64,000 nt of DNA, taken from Spongilla lacustris. Lineage: Eukaryota; Porifera; Demospongiae; Spongillida; Spongillidae. The stretch lies in the NCBI GenBank assembly GCA_949361645.1, contig OX442415.1, positions 11,640,245 through 11,704,244 of the forward strand. Direction: 5' to 3'. The notes below the pieces were generated by a model. The model was not told the origin of the DNA. It worked only from the letters and a program-made list of their open reading frames with translations, and searched no databases. Positions 12,891-24,300 of this stretch are shown here, one piece after another (within the stretch, counting starts at the first letter, position 1; each line of letters starts with the position of its first letter). Made by a program: the position numbers and the translations under genes.

Positions 12891-12976
12891 AACTACATGC
12901 ATCTCACAATATGGTTCATGAACCATGGTCTCTTTTCTTGTGAGTATACAGTGCGGATGAGCTGCCGTACTATTCA
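12891..12976 (-). mobile_element. T1 3'-end fragment (second zinc finger and tail)
   Basis: On the minus strand this encodes YGSSSALYTHKKRDHGS followed by a stop and the tail ACCATATTGTGAGATGCATG. This is the end of the second C2H2 finger seen at 14206-14280. The rest of the element is missing, so this is a third, very short T1 fragment on the near side of the full copy. Confidence 0.7.
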
Positions 12977-13530
12977 CCTGGATCACCACGCCACTTAAGT
13001 CATCCAAGATGTTCTTCACCACGTCACTGTACTCGGCAAACACGTTCAAGTCATTCAACACATCCATCTTCATGTTTTTCCTCACCATGCTCATCATCCA
13101 TTCCTCATACTCACACTTGCATCATTCCTATTAGCCAGAGCCACTGCCTGTAATGGTGAGGCCACCAGTAGCTGCAATAGTCCAGTTTCCACCAAGGATT
13201 CAGCTCCAGTCACCATCACAGTCATGGTCCCAGGCAGCGTTACCATGGACAGCTGGACCTATGCCAGACACTTGGGCAGGACAAGGACCATTCTTTTACC
13301 ATTAATATGCGTACTAGAACTCTTTCAAAACATTTACATGTTCATGTGCTTGTACCCATGTGATCACTTCTTTGTTATGATAATCAAGATTCGCTAAGGT
13401 GTAACTTCTTGTGTAAATGTAACGTTTGTCAGAATGTTACCTCAATAGATTGTGAGGACAAGCTGACAAACGAGTTCTTAAAAGAACTTTTGATTCAACA
13501 CGATACACAGTTGCACTGTACATAGATTAT
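12977..13530. other. No feature recognised
   Basis: Contains a minus-strand frame reaching 13097, partly overlapping the T1 fragment out of frame, and a Pro/Gln-rich plus-strand stretch at 13130-13300. Neither shows a known domain or splice context. Confidence 0.4.
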
Positions 13531-13860
13531 CTGAGCAACAACCGACTTTTCTTCACGAGTGCACCAGAGCTACATGTACATGTATATCTGAGCAACAATC
13601 GACTTTTAACTTCACGGGTGCACCAGAGTTATCAAGCAACAACCGACTTTTCTTCACGAGTGCACCAGAGCTACATGTACATGTATATCTGAGCAACAAT
13701 CGACTTTTAACTTCACGGGTGCACCAGAGTTATCAAGCAACAACCGACTTTTCTTCACGAGTGCACCAGAGCTACATGTACATGTATATCTGAGCAACAA
13801 TCGACTTCTTCATGGATGCACCAAACATCTCTCTAGTAATCTGAGCAACAACTAACTTAA
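13530..13860 (+). repeat. Tandem repeat, about 113-bp composite unit
   Basis: Nearly three copies of a unit made of two related halves (GAGCAACAACCGACTTTTCT and GAGCAACAATCGACTTTTAA), each followed by a CACGAGTGCACCAGAG or CACGGGTGCACCAGAG block and a TACATGTACATGTATATCTG motif. Confidence 0.85.
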
Positions 13861-14205
13861 ATTAGCAGAGGTGCATGCATCATGTTCTGTGTCTATTCAG
13901 GCAACTAAATTGCTAAGGTAACTCACAACCTGAGAGCTTCTCTAGCTTTAAGTGCTCTTAATGCTGGTAAGACCTCCATTGATGTCCGGGTTCTTTGGGT
14001 AATTGTAGGACTTGCCAGGTAAATGTAGCTTTGGGTGAAGGAAATTTACTTCAACAAGCCGGGCTTCCACATCCACCTTTGTCACATATCAAAGCCAAAC
14101 AATCATCTTCCTATGCAACTGTTACATAGCCTTTCACGATGGCCTCACTTCTACAGATGAAATTGAAATGGTAATAATACCATGAAATGCTTCTCACAAT
14201 ATGGT
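13861..14205. other. 3' flank of T1 copy 2
   Basis: No gene recognised. The proximal part (14180-14205, complement of ACCATATTGTGAGAAGCATT) is the conserved T1 tail. I could not identify the terminal repeat that would end the element on this side. Confidence 0.45.
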
Positions 14206-15093
14206 TCATGAGCCATGGTCGCTCTTCTTGTGAGTATACAGTGCGGATGAGCTGCCGTACTTATTGCCACACACAGAACAGGAAAATGGCCTGTCAATTT
14301 CAGATTTTTTCCTACGCCTGCGCTTGCAGGGTGGACCCTGGCTTCCTTCGTCAACACTGGCATTGTCTGCCTTAGCGACATCACCGTGTTCATCACCTGG
14401 AACAGCAGGCTGCTTATGAGTGTTCTTTTTGTGCAGGTACAGGGCCTGGCTACTGCCATACTTATTGCCACATACAGTGCATTGGTAGGCAAGGATTAGT
14501 TCAGACCTGGGTCTGCGTTTCCTCCTGCCAGAAACACAGCTATTGCCTTTGTCTTGCATTTCACTGTGAGTCTCATCTGCAGACTCATTACCCTCAACTG
14601 TAGGTGGGTCAGGAATGGCATTAGAAGGACCTGGTTGGCCACTGTCTGGAACATTTCCAGGTGTTTCTGAAGAGTTGATAGCAGTGGCTGGAGTAGGCTT
14701 TGGACATACCCTGTCCCTCTTCTTGGGGTCACGAACGTATTCCCTCACCTTCTCGTACAGGTACAGTGACCGCGTCAGGGACAATCCATTGGGGCTAATA
14801 ACAGGTGGCATCACTTGGCTCTGATAAGCCTCCTGTATGTCCTTTATGGCCACTCCAGCCCTCAGCATGCTCATCTCGGTGGGGTTTGTGTCCGATGGCA
14901 AGGTCTTCATTTTCATGACACCAGGGTGGCCTTGGTCAAACTCAAATGTGTGGTAGCGACCAAAGCCAACCAGAGGACCAAACCACTGGCCCAAGAAGGC
15001 ATTCCAGTCATGGTACTGCCAGTCCTGGTACAGTTGTGGCACACAAGTGACGTTCTGGCCACACTGCCGGACACAGTCAGCTAGATCGTCCAT
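14206..15093 (-). CDS. T1 transposase, C-terminal part with two C2H2 zinc fingers
   Basis: 295 codons in the same frame as the upstream 572-codon segment: seven sense codons separate the TGA from the ATG at 15093. It continues the family's C-terminal domain (LADCVRQCGQ, WFGPLVG, MSMLRAGVAIKDIQEAYQ, YLYEKVREYVRDP), then a Pro/Ser/Glu-rich linker, then two C2H2 fingers: CTVCGNKYGSSQALYLHKKN with a second His in NTH, and CSVCGNKYGSSSALYTHKKS with SDH. The fingers probably bind DNA. Together the halves would make a protein of about 875 residues. Whether TGA is a simple nonsense mutation (CGA to TGA would give it) or is read through cannot be told from the sequence. Confidence 0.75.
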   Translation of the reverse strand: MDDLADCVRQCGQNVTCVPQLYQDWQYHDWNAFLGQWFGPLVGFGRYHTFEFDQGHPGVMKMKTLPSDTNPTEMSMLRAGVAIKDIQEAYQSQVMPPVISPNGLSLTRSLYLYEKVREYVRDPKKRDRVCPKPTPATAINSSETPGNVPDSGQPGPSNAIPDPPTVEGNESADETHSEMQDKGNSCVSGRRKRRPRSELILAYQCTVCGNKYGSSQALYLHKKNTHKQPAVPGDEHGDVAKADNASVDEGSQGPPCKRRRRKKSEIDRPFSCSVCGNKYGSSSALYTHKKSDHGS

Positions 15094-15114
15094 GTCATCT
15101 ACATGATCCTGTCT

Positions 15115-16833
15115 TCAGTAGTACTTCTTGAACAGGCCAAAGTAGGAATCAGGTCGAAACTTTGTGTGTCCAGGTAGCATGAAGTTCAGCTGGATGGCCT
15201 CATGTTGTCCAGTGATCACCCGCCAGGCCAGGTACCACATCATGGTGGTGTTCTTGTTCTGGCCCACACAGTTGTCGGCCTGAAGTGTTACACGCCTCTC
15301 TCCCAGTCCATGTAGGTGGAAGAATGCATGCACCAGGCTGACCACCACCACAGCACCCTTGCCGGCCTGCTCAGCCTCATCAATTAGGAAGAACACCTGG
15401 CGGCACAGCGGCTCACAACACACGCCAAACACCTGGACCTTGCGAGGTGTCCTGAAATAAAACGTGCCCCTTTGCTGTGAGCTATAGGGCAGTGACACCT
15501 GCTGGCAGTAGTCAAAAGAGTACTGCATCTGCATGTCCAGGTGCAGGGCTTGTGAAGTGAAGGGAGCCATCAGGGCCCTGGATCCCAAGTGACCCAGAAT
15601 CTGGTCACGCTCCTTCTGTCTCTTCCCTTTCCATCCCTTCTCAGCCTCCTCAATATTGGCATTGTAGGCATCACGAAATGCCTTGGCCTTAATGAGATGT
15701 TGTTTGTATTTGTCATTTATTGTTTTGCGCTGCTCGTCGGAAAGGCTGTGCCTCAAAGTGACCAACATCTGATCACACTTGTCGCACAGATCGCTGCGTG
15801 CAGGTTGGATCTTGATGTTGGAGCAGTACCTGCGCCAGAGTGTAATAAATGACACGTACTTCACCACACGTGCAGCAGGAGGTGTTGGAGGAGCCGGAGG
15901 AACGTTGAGCAAGGTGTACTGCCGCTTCAGCCGAGTGGTCAATCTGTAAGGGCAAGGTTGCTGTGGTGCTGGTGTGGTCTTTGATAGGGACTCCATGGCT
16001 TTGCAATACTCGACGTACACAGACTTTAGTGTTTTGCCGCTCTCCAGAACGTAGTCTCTGATTGTCCCTTGCAATCGACCAGGGTCAGGGAGGGCATGTA
16101 TGCCAGCATAGTTCTCTATAAATCTGACTACCATAGTCTTGTCCAAACGAGAGAGGGCATGGCGAGGAGCCCTGCCACAGTTCCCATGGGGATGGGGCTC
16201 AACATCAGAGTCAGAGCACACCTGCTGCTGCCAGCGCTTCAATGTACAGTAACTAATGCCAATGATGGCACAGAAAGCATCCTTGCAGACAGGACTGGAC
16301 CAGTCAAGGCGATACTGGAATGTATTTCGAGAACCACATTTGTTCCGAATCACAGCTAGCATTCCATAAATAACAGCCTTTCTGGTTTTCTTGTCCAATC
16401 TGGATAGTGTGAGTGCTCGTCTTTTGGGCAAGTCACCGTACTTCAATAAGCAACTGTCTCTGCAGCACCCTCCTCTAGTAAGGTAGGCATTCAGCATGCG
16501 ACGAGGACGACATCGCCCACGTGCTATTCTAGCTGGTACATCACCTGGGCCGTCGCTGTCATCTTCACCATCACCATCAGTGGCATCACCGTCGCTTCCG
16601 CTATCACAATCTCTGCCCTCATCATCACTTTCACCATCATTGTCATCTCCGTCGCTTTCACCATCATCGTTGATTCCATCTTCACAGACATCGCTATCAA
16701 TGCCTTCAGAATCATCACTTCCATATTCACCATCGCCACCGTTCTCGATTTCCTCATCCTCGTCAAAAGTATCGTTCCATTCGAACTCGTCCGCTGAATG
16801 ATAAACGACGAGCTCGTCGTTAGTCGTCGCCAT
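15115..16833 (-). CDS. T1 transposase, N-terminal part with DDE-like core
   Basis: 572 codons, recognisable as a widespread invertebrate family of transposon-derived proteins (probably the group annotated as DUF7869-containing; the Pfam name is from memory). Order: an extremely acidic Asp/Glu/Gly/Ser segment (residues 14-100); a basic CRPRRM segment; an HTH-like region with FCAIIGISYCTLKRWQQQV; a zinc-ribbon-like SDLCDKCDQM; and an RNase H-like core with LHLDMQMQYSFD, VFGVCCEP, LQADNCVGQNKN and FMLPGHTKFRPDSYFGLFKK. The Asp residues in LHLDMQ and QADNC are the likely metal ligands (inference). It would act in the nucleus on its own transposon ends. The frame stops at TGA (15117-15115) right after KKYY, but the same frame reopens at once and continues for about 300 codons. 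The ATG at 16833 is chosen because codons after the ATG at 1911 are similar. Confidence 0.75.
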   Translation of the reverse strand: MATTNDELVVYHSADEFEWNDTFDEDEEIENGGDGEYGSDDSEGIDSDVCEDGINDDGESDGDDNDGESDDEGRDCDSGSDGDATDGDGEDDSDGPGDVPARIARGRCRPRRMLNAYLTRGGCCRDSCLLKYGDLPKRRALTLSRLDKKTRKAVIYGMLAVIRNKCGSRNTFQYRLDWSSPVCKDAFCAIIGISYCTLKRWQQQVCSDSDVEPHPHGNCGRAPRHALSRLDKTMVVRFIENYAGIHALPDPGRLQGTIRDYVLESGKTLKSVYVEYCKAMESLSKTTPAPQQPCPYRLTTRLKRQYTLLNVPPAPPTPPAARVVKYVSFITLWRRYCSNIKIQPARSDLCDKCDQMLVTLRHSLSDEQRKTINDKYKQHLIKAKAFRDAYNANIEEAEKGWKGKRQKERDQILGHLGSRALMAPFTSQALHLDMQMQYSFDYCQQVSLPYSSQQRGTFYFRTPRKVQVFGVCCEPLCRQVFFLIDEAEQAGKGAVVVVSLVHAFFHLHGLGERRVTLQADNCVGQNKNTTMMWYLAWRVITGQHEAIQLNFMLPGHTKFRPDSYFGLFKKYY

Positions 16834-17405
16834 ATCGTTTATCTTTATCTACATGTACAAAGAGGATAACGAATAACAACTATAATAGGCATGACCTGAG
16901 AGATCCAATACTCACCGCCGTTTGTCGCGTATCCTGCTTTGTAGGTGTGGCTAAGTTAATAAACGGGAGAAGTTGAATATTCATGTACATGAGTGAATGG
17001 AAGCGGTTCACGCCCGTGCAACGGCGCGATTCGAGCGGGAAACCTGTACCTACTTTGAACGGCTGTATCTCCCCAACGGAATACATAAAAATTAACGAAC
17101 AGAACAAATCGATAGGTAAAGGACCTCTCTACCTATAAACCGAATTTGAAGAGATTTCATTACTCCTACAGAAAGTTATGGCGGGTTAGAACCCGAAAGG
17201 GTATCGGACGTTGCAATACTGGTATGGAGCAAGTGAAAGATCCCAAAATGTATTTTAGCATAGAGAAATGGTATAGTTTAAAGTGTTGAAGATAGGATGT
17301 CAATAGCTCTTACCGTTGGGCAGTTATAGCTATTTAAACGTAAAGGTATTTTATAACATTTTATATATATATACGAAGGCTCATTTTGTCGTGAACTGTC
17401 CCATA
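16834..17405 (-). repeat. T1 5' leader, member of a four-copy family
   Basis: Matches 840-1338, 1340-1910 (inverted pair) and 48400-48760. Shared blocks include ACATAAAAATTAACGAACAG, GGGTATCGGACGTTGCAATA and TAACATTTTATATATATATA. A potential peptide (RRDSSGK, IKINEQNKS, PLYLQTEFEAI) is open in the two 5' copies at 900-1085 and 1487-1771 but is broken by stops here and at 48.4 kb. Confidence 0.75.
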
Positions 17406-18025
17406 TACGTATATATATATACGTGGGGACGGCAGAAACAATAGACCCTTCCCTTTAACGGCGTAAATTTTACGTCACGTCCGGAGTTCTTCCTGCTAGT
17501 TGCTGGTGATGTATGTGTCATGTGTAAACTGAATGACTCGCAAGGTGGACAACAAGGGTGTATCTATGTAGTGCAAGAAGTAGGAGGGCAACGTTCGTTG
17601 CGTATAAGCGCACGAATTCTAAGGTTTAGCATTCGAAACACCAGACTTACCGGTATTATTTCGAGCTTGTATACAAAGTACAAATTGCGATAAACATCGC
17701 GTCATATTGATCTGGGAACGAGACTAGCACGGCTGATATCGACACAGTACATAAATGTCTTGGCAACACTGACCTATCTATTAGGCTTTGCTTTCGGCTA
17801 GCCGATTGCATTTTTATCCCGTGGCAAATTAGTCACCTTCGGAGCGCTGCCGTACTACGGATCTCTATTGGCTCCTAGAGAAACGCACCTGGGATGTCTG
17901 CCTCTTCACGTACTGTTGTGACAGAGGCGTGGTCGGTCGAAAATTATCAACAGCCTGGTACAGTGTTAGTGCTCACGCGCAGGAAGAACTCCGGAAGTGA
18001 CGCAATTAAGAATAATTGCATTCCT
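17406..18025. repeat. Segment bounded by 24-bp inverted repeats
   Basis: CGTCACGTCCGGAGTTCTTC plus CTGC at about 17472-17495 is repeated inverted at about 17979-18002 (GCAGGAAGAACTCCGGAAGT plus GACG), about 530 bp apart with no ORF between. This could be a MITE or a solo palindromic element. No target-site duplication was identified. Confidence 0.5.
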
Positions 18026-18715
18026 GTACGATAGATCTAAATTTCAATTATTCACATGTCATTGAAGTAATTCGAACAGACTCAACTAGCTAACAGACGA
18101 TCTGATCTCCCTCTTCACAGTCATGACGAAGTCAGGGGCGGATTTGGGTCTGGATCCCCCCTTTCCTATATGATGAATGACGTAATGCATACTGTAACCT
18201 ATGCAGCGTTCTGCATGTTACCGTCCTTGGATTTGCACGCTTGCACATCGTTCTAGCCAAACGGGGTCTAGACGTCTATATCGATCTAACTAAATCCTCC
18301 GGATCCTATTTAATTATTTTATAATTTTGCGTGTGTGGTTAATTAGCATTTAATCGCGATATCACGATCGATCGAATGGTGCGTGTGAGCAGGAATTGCC
18401 GTAAGCGATCAAAAAAACGTGAATGGGATGGATCTCAGCTACTTTTCCTCAGAAAACAGGTAGCTATAGAGCTAACAAACTAAAATTAGTAAAACTGTGA
18501 CATACATAGACCGACAGCATGGCCACGTGCACGCTTCGGTCACAAATTCACAAAAGCTTTGCATCACGAATTTAATTGCTGAGCAGTAGGAACCATAGCA
18601 TTGTGAAGAATGAAGAGTTTTCTCGTCGCTATCCATGCAGGCTCTAGTAATCCGGATATCGCTTGATGTCTGTATTGGGTATCACTGTGAATTTCATGCT
18701 AAATAAACGCAAAAG
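18026..18715. other. No feature recognised
   Basis: AT-rich non-coding DNA with no repeat or gene I can support. Confidence 0.4.
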
Positions 18716-18890
18716 CAAAAAAGCGGGTGGGGTTTCGCCCCAGACCCCACTGGGGGAGCTATCAGCGCTCCCCCAGACCCCCTTGCTGTCACGGGAGGGG
18801 GCACGCCCCCTCCCGTACCCTCCCCCAGTTGTGAATGTATTTACGAGACCCTCCTTTCCCAAATTCCTGGATCCGCCCCTGCCGGAAGGA
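18716..18890. repeat. GC-rich hairpin repeat (dispersed family H)
   Basis: Contains stacked short hairpins (GGGGGAGCTATCAGCGCTCC followed by CCC; GGGAGGGGGCACGCCCCCTC plus CC) after GGGGTTTCGCCCCAGACCCC. Related pieces occur at 25925-25980, 29215-29310, 29665-29750 and 59635-59700. It ends in TCCTGGATCCGCCCCTGCC, which resembles hAT-type termini elsewhere in the window. Confidence 0.6.
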
Positions 18891-19017
18891 CAGCTCCAGC
18901 TACAAATCAAAGCGAGTTCGCTTATTGCATTTCGCAACGAGCTTGTTTCCTGCATCAATCGATCGCACTTTAATATTTAGTTACTACTAACTGATACTAG
19001 TATTTTCAAAACTCGCG

Positions 19018-20285
19018 ATGGTGAAATGGATCGAGGCTGCATCACACTTGCCTCACATGGTCATTCTAGGAGCCTCCATCGGTAATTACCTTTTCAGTGC
19101 AAATTTCAGTGCCTCAAAGCGTCTTGATGCTGTGAAGTTGCTTTCTAAACTTGTTGAGGTTGCAACCATTGAACCCCAGGTGGCGCTAATTCTGTTGCGT
19201 GTATGTGGGAAGTTTTTGTAAGCTAGTTCACCTGGCAAGAGCCACCCCTCCAAGTTTGGTCTCTGATCCTTTGCATCTTTTTGATAATGATGTCAGAATG
19301 CTTTAATGATTGCTTTGTATTGGACACCTCTGTCTCCACATGGCAGCAGGTTCAGCTCAGTCTACGCAATGGTGGCCTTGGCTTGCTGTCTCTTTCTCAC
19401 AATTCTAGTGCAGCATTGATTGCTTCTGTGTGCTCCTCTGGCTCTGGTGACAGAGATAATCAGTACTATGATCTTGTTCAGGCAATTAATCTTTTAACAT
19501 CTAGGTCCTTCCATCTGGTGCCATTTCTGTTCTGTCCTCTCCTATCAAACAGAGAACTTTGTCCCAAAAACTAGATAATCGTCTGTTCCAGGCATTGTTA
19601 GTGTCTTCTTCAGTTGCCCGTGTTTTGTCTGAGTCAGCCCCTCACTCTGCTTCCTGGTTGTCTGTGGTACCATGTGCTGCACTTGGCCTCCACTTGGAAC
19701 CTAACGAGTTCTTGGTAGCCTTAAAATGGTGGCTTGGCCATGGCTTGGCCATGACCTGCAGGCGACATAGTGATGCGCCATAATCAGTTGCGAGATGTAA
19801 TTGTTGACTTTTGCCACAGTGCTTGTCTGGGAGTTAAGGTGGAGGGTGGTTGCCGATTAACACCGGATCTTAGGCAAACTCACCCAGCTGATGTTTTGGT
19901 AGCAGACTGGGAGAGAGGAAGATCAGCTGCGTGGGATGTCACTGTAGCCTCACCACTCACCCCTGCTGTGTTGAATGAGGCAGGAATGACTGCAGGTGCT
20001 GCAGCTGCTGCAGCTGCTGCTAGCCGGCAGTGCAAGCACATTGCCAATGATCCGAAGTGCCAGGAACTAGGTTGGGTGTGTGTTCCTCTGGCTGTCGAGA
20101 TGTATGGCAACTGGGGCAGAGAAGCACACACCACTTTTACCCGACTGGCCACTTGACTTGTTTCTCTGCCGAATAGTAAGGTCACTGCTGATCTTTTTGG
20201 CAGATTTAGTCTGGTGCTAACTCGTAGCATAGCAAGAGCTATTTTGACGAAAGGTCTGCCCCAATCTTTGAGTAGACTATGTTTG
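19018..20285 (+). pseudogene. Non-LTR retrotransposon (LINE) C-terminal remnant
   Basis: Several frames across 19018-19221, 19281-19574, 19559-19783 and 19770-20156 together resemble the region C-terminal to the reverse transcriptase of a LINE family seen three times in the window (also 22375-24027 and 37833-38060). Diagnostic pieces are PQVALILLRVCGKFL, STWQQVQLSLRNGGLGL, HPADVLVADWERGRSAAWDV and CQELGWVCVPLAVEMYGNWG. The last two look like the end of ORF2, possibly a restriction-like endonuclease fold (inference). Frame changes between pieces show that the copy is dead. An Ala/Gln stretch of tandem GCTGCAGCT codons lies at about 19993-20020. Confidence 0.7.
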
Positions 20286-20459
20286 TAACATTAGCTAGGC
20301 TTAGGTACTTTGTAGTAGTGTGTTTAATAAGTAGTTATTATTTAGTGTGTTTTTATTGTGTAATTATTATATGCACAATTAATAATAATAATTAAAAAAC
20401 CGTGGTGCCGTGCTTTTCAAGCAGAGCGTGTTTCATGATTTCCTTAAAAATAATTGTGT

Positions 20460-21160
20460 GATGCACATTAGGTCAGCACCATATCATCCATCTTCTAACA
20501 GAATGGCGGAACGGGCTGTGCAAAGGAGTAAAGAAGATGACAGCTGAAATGCCCAGAGATTCTTGTTTCAGTACAGAATTATCCCCCAGACAACCACTGG
20601 TGTCTCTCCTTCTGAACTTCTGTGTGGCAGAAGGCTTCGATCCAGTTTAGATGCATTGCATCCAAAGAGTTGAAATGAGGCAGCAGGGACAAAAGGCAGC
20701 ACATGATACCAACGAAGTTGAAAGGAGTTTTTAAGAACAGGATAGTGTATATGAAAAATCTTATGTGTGGGGGGGGGAGCAGATGGAAATGAGTGCCTGG
20801 GAAAACCACAAAATGCAAGGTGCCATTATCGTTCGATGCGTGAAAATGGAATTGTGTGCAGAAGACACCAAAATCAGATATGAAAGCAAGCAGATGAGGT
20901 TGATGACACTTGGATTGGAGAAAAATCTGATGTGGCTGCAGAAGATCCAGAGGCAGAGCTCAAAGACAGAGCGCAAGATGAGCAAGAAGAAGAGGCCAAT
21001 AGTTTAGGTGTGGGTAAGGGGCCCGAGATCGAGGAAGACCATGAAGCACACCCACCAGTGACAGTACAACCAGCAGTAGACCAATAGCGATATCCCAGCA
21101 GGAACAGACGGCAGACTGAACGCTATCAAGCCGGGTTTTCTTAAGGAGAAAGAAATGTGA
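20460..21160 (+). pseudogene. Ty3/gypsy integrase and pol C-terminus remnant
   Basis: Broken frames encode an integrase-like end: SAPYHPSSNRMAERAVQRSK, then FLFQYRIIPQTTTGVSPSEL, then LCGRRLRSSLDALHP, then a chromodomain-like or tail segment (IPG-like WENHKMQGAIIVRCVKME) and a final ERYQAGF stop near 21140. This order is typical of the end of Ty3/gypsy pol. Several stops and frame changes make it non-functional. No LTR was identified. Confidence 0.7.
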
Positions 21161-21275
21161 TAACAGATATATGTTATGCACATGTGCATGCCCATTACTT
21201 AAGTTTAGTCGAATTGGATTTTGACATATTAAATTTGGTAGTCGAGTTACTAACTGCTTCTCTTCACCCACACAG

Positions 21276-21386
21276 TGCAATGTTCAACAAATCAGTTTGC
21301 ATGCAACAATGGAAACTGCATTGCCAGTATATGTGTATGTAACCATGTTGACACCTGTGGCGACAACAGTGATGAATTTGGATGCG
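21276..21386 (+). CDS. Exon: LDLa repeat 1
   Basis: 37 codons, acceptor CACACAG, donor GTGAGG, phase 1 on both sides. Cysteines follow the LDLa spacing: [15 protein letters not shown], then [17 protein letters not shown] with the calcium-binding DxSDE motif. Confidence 0.8.
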
Positions 21387-24300
21387 GTGAGGCCTTGGTG
21401 CATGTGTACAGTGGGTGTGGCCATACATCTGGGTATTTGTCACGTAATTCTCATAACATGATGCATCCTGTTGTCCTCTGCCGGATTCCATACCCACCTT
21501 CTACACAGGCAGTTGCCTGCCCTCCCAGTTCACATGCTACAATGGAAACTGTATTGATGCAACTCTCGCTTGCAATGGAATACCCTTTGACTGCACTGAT
21601 AACAGTGATGAGAGTGGATGCACATGTGAGGCTGCATGGTAGGGTTTTGAATGATGCACATGTCTGAGCATGCCTGTGTTAAGACACAGTTATAAAATCA
21701 TGAAATCAAGTAAGTAAGAAGCATACCACTGAGTTAGTGGTAATGGCATGATAAAATGATTGAATTGGAATAGATGAATAGAGATCATCTGGTTATGATG
21801 TATGTTCTAATGTCATCATCAATGCACACACCTAGATACCTGCCCTAATGCAGCTGTTCGCCTGGTTGGACCTGGATCAAACAGGACAGGTGGTTATGGC
21901 AGGGTGGAGATGTGCTATAACAACACATGGGGCACCATATGTGGTGGTGATAGTGGCTGGTACTTATCCAGGGCTCCTGAGGTGGTGTGTAGACAGCTAG
22001 GCTTCTCTGGTGAGTCTTTCTACATAACAGCCAGTCAGAGGATCATATGATTTGCAATCCCAAGCATCATTAGCATGATGGATATGTACATGTATGGTGT
22101 TTACAAGTGAGAGCAACACATTACACTTTGAAGCTTTCAAACTAATCAAAGTCCCTTAGTATCCCTCAACAACAGAAATTATGTGTCATTAGTTAAATAT
22201 AGATAGCATCCATGTTGTGTTACTAAAGCTGACATACTTGATTGCAGGTTTGAAATGTATTAACATGAAGTGCCTTTACATAATTATCTATACAATTTGA
22301 TCCATATATTAATTTTGTAGAATTTGATATAACGTGTAATAACACACTAAAAACCATGAAAAACCACACACCATAAAAGGCAGTAGTGGAAGGAGGAAAA
22401 AGTGGTCCTCTGATTGCCCCTTTGCACAGCCACTGAAACGTTTTGTGTCACCAGTTGTGGCTGAGAACTTGTGAAGAACTCCTTCAGGAAGATCAGGGAA
22501 ACAGGGCTAACTACTGCCGATGTTCGTAGGCAATAGGGGGCAAAAATTTGCCTGGGTGTCCCTCCAGATACGAGTGTTTGACCTTTTTCCAGTCCTCTGC
22601 CTGACTGTTGACAGCATCTGCTGCCATAGTGGACTGTGCCAGGTGAGATGGAGCATAGGTGTCAGAACAGGTGGCATCACAAATCAAAAGGTTCTCGTTC
22701 TTCCATGGGACCATTGTGATGCCGTCCGGACGTTTCCCATCTGAGTGGTCTAGGCCTGTGGGTTCTAGTCTGGATGGGATGTGGGAGGTGGTCAGGGCTC
22801 AATGGATGATTTCATTTTAGAGCAGCATGACGATAATGACGACCAGTACTATACTGACAGCTAAGACCATGAAGACCAGACTGGTCAACTGCTGCACCAC
22901 AATACTGGCAAGAATGTGGGCTACATAGAACTACTCCAAGGCGGAGACCAACTGCCACTCTAATTGGATCATTGTCCATTCTAAGGCCCAGTGAAGTGTT
23001 AGGGACAGCATGAAGCCAGGCACCAGACTTCTTCCTAGCTGGAGATGGCCAGTAGGCGAGCCCTTGTGATGGCATCAGAGGCTTGTTCTAACACGTTAAG
23101 GCTGCAGAGACTGCCTCTGCCCTTGGAGTGTCCCATGTCTTTTGGGAAGAAGATGCTTTGTCCTGAGAGGATATTGTTGATGGCCCTGTGACCACACAAA
23201 GACAGCTTTGTCCTTGTAAAGCAGGTCTGCTGGAATAAGACGTGGTGGTAGGATCTTGTGGACAAGGCCCTGAGAGCTGTGTACAGAAGCAAAGAAAGCT
23301 GATGGTGCTAGCTGTACAGAACTCCGAATGCCAAGGCCCCCAAGTCAAACTGGAAGTGTGGCCTGGGACCAGGCTGCTTCACTAAGGCAGATGTTATTGG
23401 TGGAACAAAGAATTTTTCCGAAGTTCATCATCATAGCGCTAGCATTGGAGTGTGGTTGAGAGAAAACAGGATGATGTCCGCAGCAGGTACAGAAGCTTTG
23501 GGATGGAAAATGCATTGCGGAGTAGGAGGATTGCATCCATGCGGGAAAATGTGCTGCAATCTCTCACCCATTAAACTTAGTAGCCCTGTCTTCTTGGAGA
23601 TTGCTGCGGTGACAGAATTGATATCACCAATGGGGGATCCCAGTAAGGTGGCATTACTAGGGTCTATGAACTGCGCATTGGGAAAAAGCAGCAGCTTGTC
23701 AGATGGGTCATTGGTGATAATTTCAGTCTTTGCATGGTTCAGCTTTAGGCCAAGCTGCTTTGATGCCTGCTCAAGAAACTGAACATCACGGGAGACATCA
23801 GAAAGGCTACCCCAAAAGGTGATATCACCCAAATAGCCTAGAATGAGTTCAGAGGTCAGCTCAGAGATCAGGTTGTGCAGAGTGAGGCATAAGAGGAGAG
23901 GACCTATTATAGAGGATCTCCCCGCCGTACACCTTCTCTGACTTCCCCAAAATAGGAAAGATGGAAGGGAGTAGGCTGAATGCATCAGGGCTGGGGGTCC
24001 AGTTTTACTATCATACCATAACGACAATTAAACTGAAAATTGAAGCAACTCTACTTATACATGTATTGTAAACTACATCAAATTTGCAAATAAACACCAA
24101 AAATCAATTGCTACCAATCAAAAGTTGCATCTGATAATTTGTAGACACCATTAATTACATATTTGTGTAGTAATTTTTAGTATCGGGAGTCTAACACAGT
24201 GTCTAACTCTATTATTACATGCAGGGTTACAGTCAAGCTATTATGGTTCCTATGGTCAGGGAGTTGGAAGTGTCCTTTTGGATGGCCTGGGCTGTTATGG

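Larger units (their letters stand above)
14206..17405 (-). mobile_element. T1 transposon copy 2, nearly complete
   Basis: The best copy of the T1 family. Read on the minus strand it has a leader of about 570 bp (17405-16834), one long transposase reading frame (16833-14206) split by a single TGA, and a conserved 3' tail. The leader ends in AACTGTCCC next to alternating AT at about 17395-17430, the same sequence that forms the mirror point of the head-to-head copies at 1.33 kb. I did not find target-site duplications or a matching 3' terminal repeat. Confidence 0.7.

Noticed and set aside
12608..12998. Two frames with NPPAHAPNTLSLGC repeats
   Set aside because: Explained by the three 81-bp tandem units; the end overlaps a T1 fragment in the wrong frame.
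16496..16801. 101-codon Ser/Pro-rich frame
   Set aside because: Antisense shadow of the acidic N-terminus of the T1 transposase.
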